A DNA stretch of 64,000 bases from Streptomyces sp. A0642 (GTDB taxonomy: Bacteria > Actinomycetota > Actinomycetes > Streptomycetales > Streptomycetaceae). This document shows, one piece after another, positions 25,643 through 33,760 of this stretch (the first letter of the stretch is position 1; each line of letters starts with the position of its first letter). Below the pieces are notes generated by a model. It did no database searches. It had not been told where the DNA came from and saw only the letters and a list, made by a program, of their open reading frames with translations. The stretch spans positions 62,001 through 126,000 of the forward strand of contig NZ_SSBL01000009.1 in NCBI RefSeq assembly GCF_004795105.1, written 5' to 3'. A program made the translations under genes and the position numbers.

Positions 25643-28095
25643 CCGCCGCCCGCCCGTCGGGGCCGCTGCTGCTGGGGGTGCGGCACCACGGCCCGGGGTC
25701 CGCCCGCGCCGTCCTCGCCGCGCTGGACGCGGCCCGCCCCCAGGCGGTGCTCATCGAAGGGCCGCCCGAGGGTGACGCGCTGCTGCCGCTCGCCGCCGAC
25801 GAACAGATGCGCCCGCCCGTCGCCCTGCTCGCCCACGCGGTGGACGATCCGGGCCGGGCGGCGTTCTGGCCGCTCGCCGCGTTCTCGCCCGAATGGGTCG
25901 CGATCCGCTGGGCGCTGGCGCACGGGGTTCCGGTCCGCTTCATCGACCTGCCCGCGGCCCACTCCCTCGCCATGACGGAGGAGGGCGGACCGGGCGGGCG
26001 TCCGGAAGAGGAAGGCGAGCGGGGCGGCCGTCCGGAGCAGGAGGACGAGTCCCGGCCCGTTCCCGTCGACCCGATCCGGGTGCTGGCGGAGACGGCGGGT
26101 TACGACGACCCCGAGCGCTGGTGGGAGGACGTCGTCGAACATCGCGTCCCCGGAGCACCGGGCGCCGCGGTGGCCATCGACGCACCGGGCGTCTCCGCAC
26201 CCGCGACGGTCCCGGCCCCCGCCGGTCCGCTGGCCGCCTTCGCCGCGCTCGGCGAGGCGATGACGGCGCTGCGCGAGGTGTACGGAGACGGCGGACACCC
26301 CAGGGACGCGGTGCGGGAGGCGTACATGCGCATCCAGATCCGCGCCGCTCGCAAGGAGTTCGGCGGCGCCTTCGCCGTGGTCTGCGGAGCCTGGCACGTT
26401 CCCGCGCTCGAAGCGAAGACGACGCAGACCGCCGACCGGGCCCTCCTCAAGGGCCTCCCCAAGGTCAAGGCCGAGCTGACCTGGGTTCCCTGGACCCACC
26501 AGCGGCTGGCGCGGCACAGCGGATACGGGGCGGGGATCGACTCGCCCGGCTGGTACGAGCACCTCTTCGCCTCTCCGGACCGCCCGGTCGAACGGTGGAT
26601 GACCAAGGTCGCCGGACTCCTGCGCGACGAGGACCGGTTCGTCTCCTCCGCCCATGTCATCGAAGCCGTCCGCCTCGCCGACACCCTCGCCGCGATGCGG
26701 GGCCGGCCGCTCGCCGGACTGAGCGAGACCACCGACGCCGTCCGGGCCGTGATGTGCGAGGGCTCCGACGTGCCGCTCGCCCTCGTCCGGGACCGCCTGG
26801 TCGTCGGTGTGGCCCTCGGCGAAGTTCCCGACACCGCGCCCGCCGTACCGTTGCAACGCGACCTCAACCGGCAGCAGCGCACTCTCCGCCTCAAACCGGA
26901 GGCAGCCGAACGGGAGTTGGACCTCGACCTCCGCAAGGACACCGACGCCGCACGCAGCAGGCTGCTGCACCGGCTGCGCCTCCTCGGCATCGGCTGGGGA
27001 GAACCCACCGCTGGCCGGGGGAGCACCGGCACCTTCCGGGAGAGCTGGCGACTGCGCTGGGAGCCCGAGCTCTACGTACGGGTCGCGGAGGCGGGCGTCT
27101 GGGGCACCACCGTGCTCTCCGCCGCCACGGCACGCGCCGAGTCGGACGCGCTGGCAGCCCCCACCCTCGCCGAGGTGACCGCCCTGGCCGAGCGCTGCCT
27201 GCTCGCAGAGCTCACGGAGGCCCTCCCCGTCGTGATGCGGGTCCTGGCCGACCGCGCGGCCCTCGACGCCGACGTCGGCCACCTCGCCGACGCCCTGCCG
27301 GCCCTGGCCCGCACCCTGCGCTACGGGGACGTCCGTGCCACGGACACCGCCGCCCTGGGGGAGGTGGCGGCCGGGCTCGCGGAGCGGATCTGCGTCGGCC
27401 TGCCGCCCGCCTGCACCGGACTCGACGCGGACGGGGCCGCCGCCCTGCGCCGCCAGGTGGACGGCGTCCACACGGCGATCGGACTCCTCGCCGGCGCCGT
27501 CCCGGAGAACGCGGACGGGCTGCGCGAGCGCTGGAGGGCGGTCCTGCACAAGCTGGCCGCCCGGGACACGGTCGCCGGCGTGATCCGCGGCCGGGCCGCC
27601 CGGCTGCTGCTCGACGACGGACACCTCGCCCACGACGAGGCCGCCCGTCTGATGGGCCTCGCCCTGTCACCCGGCACGCCTCCCTCCGACGCCGCCGCAT
27701 GGATCGAGGGGTTCGTCGGAGGCGCGGCCGGCGGCGGCATGCTCCTGGTCCACGACGAGCGGCTGCTGGCGCTGGTCGACTCCTGGCTCAGCGGCGTCCC
27801 CGCGGACACCTTCACCGACGTGCTGCCCCTGCTGCGGCGCACGTTCTCGGCGTACGAACCGGGTGTGCGGCGCACCCTGGGCGAGCTCGTCCGGCGCGGT
27901 CCGGCCGTCGGCACGGACCCGGGCGCGGGAGCGGTTCCGGGCGGTGAGTCCACGGCGCCCGGATTCGGCCCCGTCCTCGACGCGGTCCGCGCGGACGCGG
28001 TGGTGCCGGTCCTGCGCCTGCTGCTGGGAATGGACGCCGAACCGATGACGGAGACACCCGACAACCACGAGGAACGGCTGGGGGCAACGGGATGA
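25639..28095 (+). CDS. DUF5682 family protein (YehM-like)
   Basis: 818 residues, cytoplasmic. The N-terminus LLGVRHHGPGSARAVLAALDAARPQAVLIEGPPEGD has a Gly-x-x-His start and an Ile-Glu-Gly element that look like the TraB/ChaN/EreA superfamily, and VPVRFIDLPAAHSLA may be the matching later strand. The middle has KEFGGAFAVVCGAWHVPAL and VKAELTWVPWTHQRLARHSGYGAGIDSPGWYEHLF, highly conserved in this family. The C-terminal half is helical. It lies between the MoxR ATPase and the VWA protein with ATGA overlaps on both sides, the same order as E. coli yehL-yehM-yehP, so it is likely the substrate-specific partner. No activity is established. Confidence 0.88.
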   Translation: MTAARPSGPLLLGVRHHGPGSARAVLAALDAARPQAVLIEGPPEGDALLPLAADEQMRPPVALLAHAVDDPGRAAFWPLAAFSPEWVAIRWALAHGVPVRFIDLPAAHSLAMTEEGGPGGRPEEEGERGGRPEQEDESRPVPVDPIRVLAETAGYDDPERWWEDVVEHRVPGAPGAAVAIDAPGVSAPATVPAPAGPLAAFAALGEAMTALREVYGDGGHPRDAVREAYMRIQIRAARKEFGGAFAVVCGAWHVPALEAKTTQTADRALLKGLPKVKAELTWVPWTHQRLARHSGYGAGIDSPGWYEHLFASPDRPVERWMTKVAGLLRDEDRFVSSAHVIEAVRLADTLAAMRGRPLAGLSETTDAVRAVMCEGSDVPLALVRDRLVVGVALGEVPDTAPAVPLQRDLNRQQRTLRLKPEAAERELDLDLRKDTDAARSRLLHRLRLLGIGWGEPTAGRGSTGTFRESWRLRWEPELYVRVAEAGVWGTTVLSAATARAESDALAAPTLAEVTALAERCLLAELTEALPVVMRVLADRAALDADVGHLADALPALARTLRYGDVRATDTAALGEVAAGLAERICVGLPPACTGLDADGAAALRRQVDGVHTAIGLLAGAVPENADGLRERWRAVLHKLAARDTVAGVIRGRAARLLLDDGHLAHDEAARLMGLALSPGTPPSDAAAWIEGFVGGAAGGGMLLVHDERLLALVDSWLSGVPADTFTDVLPLLRRTFSAYEPGVRRTLGELVRRGPAVGTDPGAGAVPGGESTAPGFGPVLDAVRADAVVPVLRLLLGMDAEPMTETPDNHEERLGATG

Positions 28096-29393
28096 CGGCA
28101 GTAAGCGGCACGGACGCGGCGGACATGGCAGCGACGACGACCGACGGGACGACGACCGACGGGACGGCGACCCCGGGGGCGGCGGCACCCGCACGACCTC
28201 CCCTCGACGACGGGGAACGGCTGCGGCGGTGGCGCCTGGTGCTGGGTGCGGACAGCGCGGAGAGCACCGGATGCACCCTCACCGGCCGCGACGCCGCGAT
28301 GGACGGTGCGCTGACCGCGCTGTACGAGAGCGGGGGCCGGCCCGGAGGCAGGGGCGGCGGCGGACGATCGGCCGGACTCGGGGCCTCCGCCCCCTCCGTG
28401 GCCCGCTGGCTCGGTGACATCCGTACGTACTTCCCCACGTCCGTCGTCCAGGTCATGCAGCGCGACGCCATCGACCGCCTCGGCCTCTCCGCCCTCCTGC
28501 TCGAACCGGAGATGCTGGAGGCCGTCGAGGCGGACGTCCATCTCGTCGGCACTCTGCTCTCCCTCAACAAGGCGATGCCCGAGACGACGAAGGAGACGGC
28601 CAGAGCGGTGGTGCGCAAGGTCGTCGAGAAGTTGGAGAGGCAGCTCTCCACGCGGACCCGAGCCACGCTGACGGGGGCACTCGACCGGTCCGCGAAGGTC
28701 ACGCGGCCCCGGCACCACGACATCGACTGGGACCGCACCATCCGGGCGAACCTGAAGAACTACCTCACCCTCCCCGGCGAGGACGGGGCCGGCACGATCG
28801 TCCCCGAGCGGCTCATCGGCTACGGGCGGGCCGCGCAGTCCGTGAAGAAGGACGTCGTCCTCTGCATCGACCAGTCGGGCTCGATGGCGGCGTCCGTCGT
28901 CTACGCGTCCGTCTTCGGCGCCGTCCTCGCCTCGATGCGCTCGCTGCAGACCCGGCTCGTCGTCTTCGACACGGCCGTGGTGGACCTCACCGACCAGCTC
29001 GACGACCCCGTCGACGTGCTCTTCGGCACCCAGCTCGGCGGCGGCACCGACATCAACCGCGCGCTCGCCTACTGCCAGTCCAGGATCACCCGCCCCGCCG
29101 ACACCGTCGTCGTGCTCATCAGCGACCTCTACGAGGGCGGCATCCGCAACGAGATGCTGAAGCGGGTCGCCGCGATGAAGGCGTCCGGGGTGCAGTTCGT
29201 GACCCTCCTCGCCCTGTCCGACGAGGGAGCACCGGCCTACGACCGCGATCACGCGGCGGCGCTCTCCGCCCTGGGCGCTCCCGCCTTCGCCTGCACGCCG
29301 GACCTCTTCCCGGACGTGATGGCGGCCGCCATCGAGAAGCGGCCCCTGCCGATACCGGACAAGGAGACCGCTCATGGGGGGCCCGGTCACTGA
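28092..29393 (+). CDS. VWA domain-containing protein (YehP/CoxE-like)
   Basis: 433 residues. After a Thr/Ala-rich tail, WLGDIRTYFPTSVVQVMQRDAIDRLGL and LLEPEMLEAVEADVHLVGTLLSL form the conserved helical region, and the C-terminal VWA domain has a complete MIDAS: Asp260-x-Ser-x-Ser in CIDQSGSM, Thr in GGGTDINRAL, and Asp in VLISDLYEGG. VWA proteins of this kind pair with MoxR ATPases and bind metal-dependent ligands. Start is the ATG of an ATGA overlap with DUF5682. Last gene of the operon; no terminator hairpin was clear after it. Confidence 0.92.
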   Translation: MTAVSGTDAADMAATTTDGTTTDGTATPGAAAPARPPLDDGERLRRWRLVLGADSAESTGCTLTGRDAAMDGALTALYESGGRPGGRGGGGRSAGLGASAPSVARWLGDIRTYFPTSVVQVMQRDAIDRLGLSALLLEPEMLEAVEADVHLVGTLLSLNKAMPETTKETARAVVRKVVEKLERQLSTRTRATLTGALDRSAKVTRPRHHDIDWDRTIRANLKNYLTLPGEDGAGTIVPERLIGYGRAAQSVKKDVVLCIDQSGSMAASVVYASVFGAVLASMRSLQTRLVVFDTAVVDLTDQLDDPVDVLFGTQLGGGTDINRALAYCQSRITRPADTVVVLISDLYEGGIRNEMLKRVAAMKASGVQFVTLLALSDEGAPAYDRDHAAALSALGAPAFACTPDLFPDVMAAAIEKRPLPIPDKETAHGGPGH

Positions 29394-29769
29394 CGCGGGC
29401 CCGGCCAGATCCTCCCGCACCGGGAGACCGCGCAGAGGTCCGGACGCCGGCGCAGGCCCGCCGGCCCGCAGACCCGGCCGGGTCCGGGACGGGGAGGCCG
29501 CCCGGCCCGCGCCCGGCGCTCCCGGCCTCTTCCCGCGCCGATTTGTCCACTGCGACCCGGCTACCAGCGCGATCTGTGACCGTAATCACCGCCCAGGTGT
29601 GATCTGCGATTTAGGGTCATGCGGGGCGCGGGGATAACCTGCGAGATGGACATGCCGCGTATTCGGTCACCGTGTGCGCCTCCCTAGTGACAGAGCAGTC
29701 ACGTTGCCCCTCGCGGCACGCCCACGCAGAAAACCAACCGCGAGACCATTTGATAAGGGACGGACGCGC
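29394..29769. other. Long upstream region of sucCD
   Basis: 376 bp without a supported gene. From about 29540 it becomes AT-richer and holds a Crp-type palindrome (29576-29589), a second palindrome GTGACAGAGCAGTCAC (29687-29702), and TAACCT (29634-29639) as a possible -10. The mRNA leader would be about 120 bases. Confidence 0.5.
29576..29589. promoter_or_regulatory. Candidate Crp binding site upstream of sucCD
   Basis: GTGACCGTAATCAC has the GTGA-N6-TCAC symmetry of Crp/FNR sites and differs at one position from the published Streptomyces Crp consensus GTG-N6-GNCAC as I recall it. It lies about 180 bp before the sucC start. Confidence 0.4.
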
Positions 29770-30951
29770 GTGGACCTGTTCGAGTACCAGGCGAGGGACC
29801 TCTTCGCCAAGCACGGTGTACCGGTGCTGGCCGGTGAAGTGATCGAGACGCCTGAGGCAGCCCGCGAGGCGACCGAGCGGCTGGGCGGCAAGTCGGTCGT
29901 CAAGGCCCAGGTGAAGGTCGGCGGCCGCGGCAAGGCCGGTGGCGTGAAGCTGGCCGCCAACCCCGACGAGGCGGTCGCCCGGGCGACCGACATCCTCGGC
30001 ATGGACATCAAGGGCCACACGGTCCACAAGGTGATGATCGCCGAGCTGTCCCCGGAGATCGAGGCGGAGTACTACGTCTCGTACCTCCTCGACCGCACCA
30101 ACCGCACCTTCCTGGCCATGGCCTCGGTGCAGGGCGGCATGGACATCGAGGAGGTCGCGGAGAAGACCCCCGAGGCCCTCGCGAAGGTCCCGGTCAACGC
30201 CGTCGACGGGGTCGACATCGTCAAGGCCCGCGAGATCGTGGCCCAGGCGAAGTTCCCGGCCGACGTGGCCGAGGGTGTCGCCGAGGCCCTGGTGACCCTG
30301 TGGGACACCTTCGTCGCCGAGGACGCCCTCCTCGTCGAGGTCAACCCGCTGGTGAAGACCAAGGACGGCCGCATCCTGGCGCTCGACGGAAAGGTGTCTC
30401 TCGACGAGAACGCCGACTTCCGCCAGCCCGGGCACGAGGCGCTCGAGGACAAGGCCGCAGCCAACCCGCTCGAGGCTGCCGCCAAGGCCAAGAACCTCAA
30501 CTACGTCAAGCTCGACGGCGAGGTCGGCATCATCGGTAACGGTGCCGGTCTGGTCATGTCGACCCTGGACGTCGTCGCGTACGCCGGTGAGAACCACGGC
30601 AACGTGAAGCCCGCCAACTTCCTCGACATCGGTGGCGGCGCCTCCGCAGAGGTCATGGCGAACGGCCTGGAGATCATCCTCGGCGACCCGGACGTCAAGT
30701 CCGTGTTCGTCAACGTCTTCGGCGGCATCACCGCCTGCGACGAGGTCGCCAACGGCATCGTCCAGGCGCTCGAGCTGCTCAAGTCCAAGGGCGAAGCGGT
30801 CACCAAGCCGCTCGTCGTCCGCCTTGACGGCAACAACGCGGAGCTGGGTCGCAAGATCCTCTCCGACGCCAACCACCCGCTCGTGCAGCGCGTGGACACC
30901 ATGGACGGCGCGGCCGACAAGGCCGCCGAGCTCGCCGCGGCTGCGAAGTAA
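29770..30951 (+). CDS. sucC: Succinate-CoA ligase (ADP-forming) beta subunit
   Basis: 393 residues, normal for SucC. With SucD it interconverts succinyl-CoA and succinate with substrate-level NTP formation in the TCA cycle. Sequence support: MDLFEYQARDLFAKHGVPV start, the ATP-grasp segment VVKAQVKVGGRGKAGGVKLA, VEVNPLV, GKVSLDENADFRQ, the IGNGAGLVMSTLD loop, and FLDIGGGASAEVMANGLEIIL with NVFGGITACDEVANGI. GTG 29770 gives the family N-terminus; the longer frame upstream is excluded. sucD follows 21 bp later. Confidence 0.98.
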   Translation: MDLFEYQARDLFAKHGVPVLAGEVIETPEAAREATERLGGKSVVKAQVKVGGRGKAGGVKLAANPDEAVARATDILGMDIKGHTVHKVMIAELSPEIEAEYYVSYLLDRTNRTFLAMASVQGGMDIEEVAEKTPEALAKVPVNAVDGVDIVKAREIVAQAKFPADVAEGVAEALVTLWDTFVAEDALLVEVNPLVKTKDGRILALDGKVSLDENADFRQPGHEALEDKAAANPLEAAAKAKNLNYVKLDGEVGIIGNGAGLVMSTLDVVAYAGENHGNVKPANFLDIGGGASAEVMANGLEIILGDPDVKSVFVNVFGGITACDEVANGIVQALELLKSKGEAVTKPLVVRLDGNNAELGRKILSDANHPLVQRVDTMDGAADKAAELAAAAK

Positions 30952-30972
30952 GGAAGAGGGACTCAGACCACC

Positions 30973-31857
30973 ATGGCTATCTTCCTCACCAAGGACAGCA
31001 AGGTCATCGTCCAGGGGATGACCGGCGCGACGGGCATGAAGCACACCAAGCTCATGCTCGCCGACGGCACCAACATCGTCGGCGGCGTGAACCCGCGCAA
31101 GGCCGGCACCACCGTCGACTTCGACGGCACCGAGGTACCGGTCTTCGGCTCCGTCGCCGAGGCGATGGAGAAGACCGGCGCGAACGTGTCCGTCCTCTTC
31201 GTGCCGCCGGCCTTCTCGAAGGCCGCCGTCGTCGAGGCGATCGACGCCGAGATCCCGCTCGCCGTCGTGATCACCGAGGGCATCGCCGTCCACGACTCGG
31301 CCGCCTTCTGGGCGTACGCCGGCGCGAAGGGCAACAAGACCCGGATCATCGGCCCGAACTGCCCGGGTCTCATCACCCCCGGCCAGTCCAACGCCGGCAT
31401 CATCCCGGGCGACATCACCAAGCCCGGCCGCATCGGTCTGGTGTCGAAGTCCGGCACGCTGACCTACCAGATGATGTACGAGCTCCGTGACATCGGCTTC
31501 TCGTCCGCCGTCGGCATCGGTGGCGACCCGGTCATCGGTACGACGCACATCGACGCCCTCGCGGCGTTCGAGGCCGACCCCGACACCGACCTGATCGTCA
31601 TGATCGGCGAGATCGGCGGCGACGCCGAGGAGCGTGCGGCGGACTTCATCGCGAAGAACGTCACCAAGCCGGTCGTCGGTTACGTCGCGGGCTTCACCGC
31701 TCCCGAGGGCAAGACCATGGGCCACGCCGGCGCCATCGTCTCCGGCTCCTCCGGCACCGCCGCGGCGAAGAAGGAGGCCCTCGAGGCCGCAGGCGTCAAG
31801 GTCGGCAAGACGCCGACCGAGACCGCCAAGCTGGCGCGCGAGATCCTCGGCGCCTGA
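30973..31857 (+). CDS. sucD: Succinate-CoA ligase alpha subunit
   Basis: 294 residues. KVIVQGMTGATGMKHTKLML is the CoA-binding Rossmann start; GPNCPGLITPGQ, GRIGLVSKSGTLTYQ and VGIGGDPVIGT follow; KTMGHAGAIVSGSSGTAAAKKEALEAAGV carries the active-site His that is phosphorylated during catalysis. A GGAAGAGG ribosome site overlaps the end of sucC. A strong hairpin follows at 31943-31977. Confidence 0.98.
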   Translation: MAIFLTKDSKVIVQGMTGATGMKHTKLMLADGTNIVGGVNPRKAGTTVDFDGTEVPVFGSVAEAMEKTGANVSVLFVPPAFSKAAVVEAIDAEIPLAVVITEGIAVHDSAAFWAYAGAKGNKTRIIGPNCPGLITPGQSNAGIIPGDITKPGRIGLVSKSGTLTYQMMYELRDIGFSSAVGIGGDPVIGTTHIDALAAFEADPDTDLIVMIGEIGGDAEERAADFIAKNVTKPVVGYVAGFTAPEGKTMGHAGAIVSGSSGTAAAKKEALEAAGVKVGKTPTETAKLAREILGA

Positions 31858-31942
31858 CACCTGGCGCCTGAAACCTGACGGCTGGTGCCGACGCCTCGTC
31901 GCGTCGGAGCACCGCCGCAGGAACGCGACACCGCACAGGACC

Positions 31943-31977
31943 GCGGGCCCGTACCCCGAGCAGGGGTACGGGCCCGC
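31943..31977. terminator. Terminator after sucCD
   Basis: A perfect 15-bp stem GCGGGCCCGTACCCC / GGGGTACGGGCCCGC with a 5-base loop lies between sucD and the convergent gene, so it can serve both. Confidence 0.85.
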
Positions 31978-32015
31978 GTCTTCGTGGACCCGGCGGAGTG
32001 CCGCGGCCGGCCGGG

Positions 32016-33644
32016 TCAGCCGGCCCGGGGGACCAGCCGGGCGGGGCCGCGCACCAGTTCACCGCCGAGCTTCTTCTGGAGCTTCTTGTCCTGCGGCGTC
32101 AGCTTCTGCGGTCCACCGAGCGGAGGCACCCCTTCCACCCGCTGTGCGGGCGACGGGGGTGTCTCGTACTGTCGCGGGGCCGTGGCCAGGGTGATCAGCG
32201 TCAGGCCGATCAGCAGCACGGTGAACGCGATGGCCGCCCGGGTCCAGAGCTCCGCCTTGCGCTCGCTCCCGGTCCGGATCAGCTCGGGGACCGGGAGTGA
32301 GGACGCGGGCTGGGTGAGGGCGAGAGCGCCGAGGCGTTCGTGGAGGAGCGCGGACTGTTCGGCCGGCGTCGGAGGTTCCGCCAGCTCGGGGAGCTGTTCG
32401 GCGAGCGCCGCCCGCGCGGTCATCAGCCGCCCGGCCGCCGCCGGAGTGCTGGCCTCCGTCTCCGCCGCGGTCTCCGGCAGCCCCAGACCCACACCGTCGT
32501 ACAGCAGCAGGGTGCGGCGGTACGAGGGCGGCAGGGCCAGCATCGCGTCGAGCAGGGCGCGCGCACCCGGCGCCTCGGGCGGCGGATCGGGGTGGCGGTG
32601 CTCCCGGCGCCACCGGTGCCACGGCGACATCGCGTACTCGTAGGCGGCCGCCCGCACCCAGCCCACCGGATCGCGGTCCACGGCGACCTCGGGCCAGCGC
32701 TGCCAGGCCAGTTCGAAGGCCTTGCCGACGGCTTCCCGGGAGAGGGCGCGGCGGCCGGTCAGCAGATAGGTCTGGCGGTAGAGCGCGGCGGCGGAGTGCC
32801 GGTACAGCGCGTCGAACGCCGCGGCGGGGGAGAGCCGGAGCTCTTCGGCCCCAGCGGCCCCGCCGGCCCCAGCGCCCCCACCGACGCCGTCCGCCGCGTC
32901 CGCGTGGTGGGCGGCTTCGACTCCGCCAGGCATGTCCGCCGCCTCAGCCCCTCCAAGCGTGTCCGCTGCTTCGGCCCCGGCGGCTGCTCCCGTCCTCTCG
33001 GCTCCCACGGACCTCTCGGCCTCCACGGCCTCGGCCGGCTCAGGTGCGGCGGCGGTGCCGGAACAGGTCGGATCCATGACGTCGCTCCCGATGACCGCCT
33101 CGGCCCCGGCCCCGGCTGCCCCGGCCTCGGTCCCGGCCGCCCCGGCCTCGGCGTCGACCGCCCTGGCCTCGGCCCCGGCTGCCCCCGCCTCGGTCCCGGC
33201 CGCCCCGGTCTCGGCTCCGGGCGCCTCGGCTGCCGCGACCCCTACCCGGGCCGCTTCGGCTCCGTCTGGCTCGGTGCCGGTTACCTCGCTCCCGGCCGCA
33301 GCCGCCTCCGCCGCAGCCGCCTCCGCCGCCGCCACTCCGCCCGCAACGGCGCCCCTGGTCCAGTGGGGCGGTGTGGGCGGCTCGTGCGGGGTGGCCGGCT
33401 TGACGGACGAGGGGGGTGGGGTGGACCCCGGGCCGGCGGTCCCGATCAGTCGCGCGTACACCTCGCGCTTGCGCCCGCGAGGGCTGGTGCGGCCCGTCTC
33501 CCAGGCCCGGACCGTGGCCGGGGTGACGCCGACGGCCGCTGCGACCTGCGCCTCCGTCAGAGACTTGGCCTCCCGCAGTCTGCGTCGCTCCTTGGGCGGG
33601 GGGAGCGGAGGGGCGGCGGGCGCGCCCGTCGTGCTCTGGGTCAT
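32016..33644 (-). CDS. HTH protein with Ala/Glu-rich linker, sigma-like domain and membrane helix
   Basis: 542 residues from ATG 33644. Residues about 18-65 are a Cro/CI-type HTH (RRRLREAKSLTEAQVAAAVGVTPATVRAWETGRTSPRG split over the motif). Residues 85-290 are a low-complexity Ala/Gly/Glu linker with repeated AGTEAGAAGAEA-like units. About 300-440 resemble an ECF sigma factor: FDALYRHSAAALYRQTYLLTGRRA then AFELAWQRWPEV (region 2-like) and LLDAMLALPPSYRRTLLLYDGVGLGLPETA (region 4-like). A single hydrophobic helix AAIAFTVLLIGLTLITLA lies near 480, with a basic tail. No anti-sigma motif is seen. Whether it still binds RNA polymerase is unknown; it may be a membrane-tethered regulator. Confidence 0.8.
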   Translation of the reverse strand: MTQSTTGAPAAPPLPPPKERRRLREAKSLTEAQVAAAVGVTPATVRAWETGRTSPRGRKREVYARLIGTAGPGSTPPPSSVKPATPHEPPTPPHWTRGAVAGGVAAAEAAAAEAAAAGSEVTGTEPDGAEAARVGVAAAEAPGAETGAAGTEAGAAGAEARAVDAEAGAAGTEAGAAGAGAEAVIGSDVMDPTCSGTAAAPEPAEAVEAERSVGAERTGAAAGAEAADTLGGAEAADMPGGVEAAHHADAADGVGGGAGAGGAAGAEELRLSPAAAFDALYRHSAAALYRQTYLLTGRRALSREAVGKAFELAWQRWPEVAVDRDPVGWVRAAAYEYAMSPWHRWRREHRHPDPPPEAPGARALLDAMLALPPSYRRTLLLYDGVGLGLPETAAETEASTPAAAGRLMTARAALAEQLPELAEPPTPAEQSALLHERLGALALTQPASSLPVPELIRTGSERKAELWTRAAIAFTVLLIGLTLITLATAPRQYETPPSPAQRVEGVPPLGGPQKLTPQDKKLQKKLGGELVRGPARLVPRAG

Positions 33645-33760
33645 GACGGCTCCCCGGCCGGCCCGCACTGGGTGAAAAAGTACATAAACGTATATTGGGC
33701 GACACAACGGCCGTTCGCCCGTTACACGGAATAAGCGCGTGTCGTTGGGAGCATTGCGGC

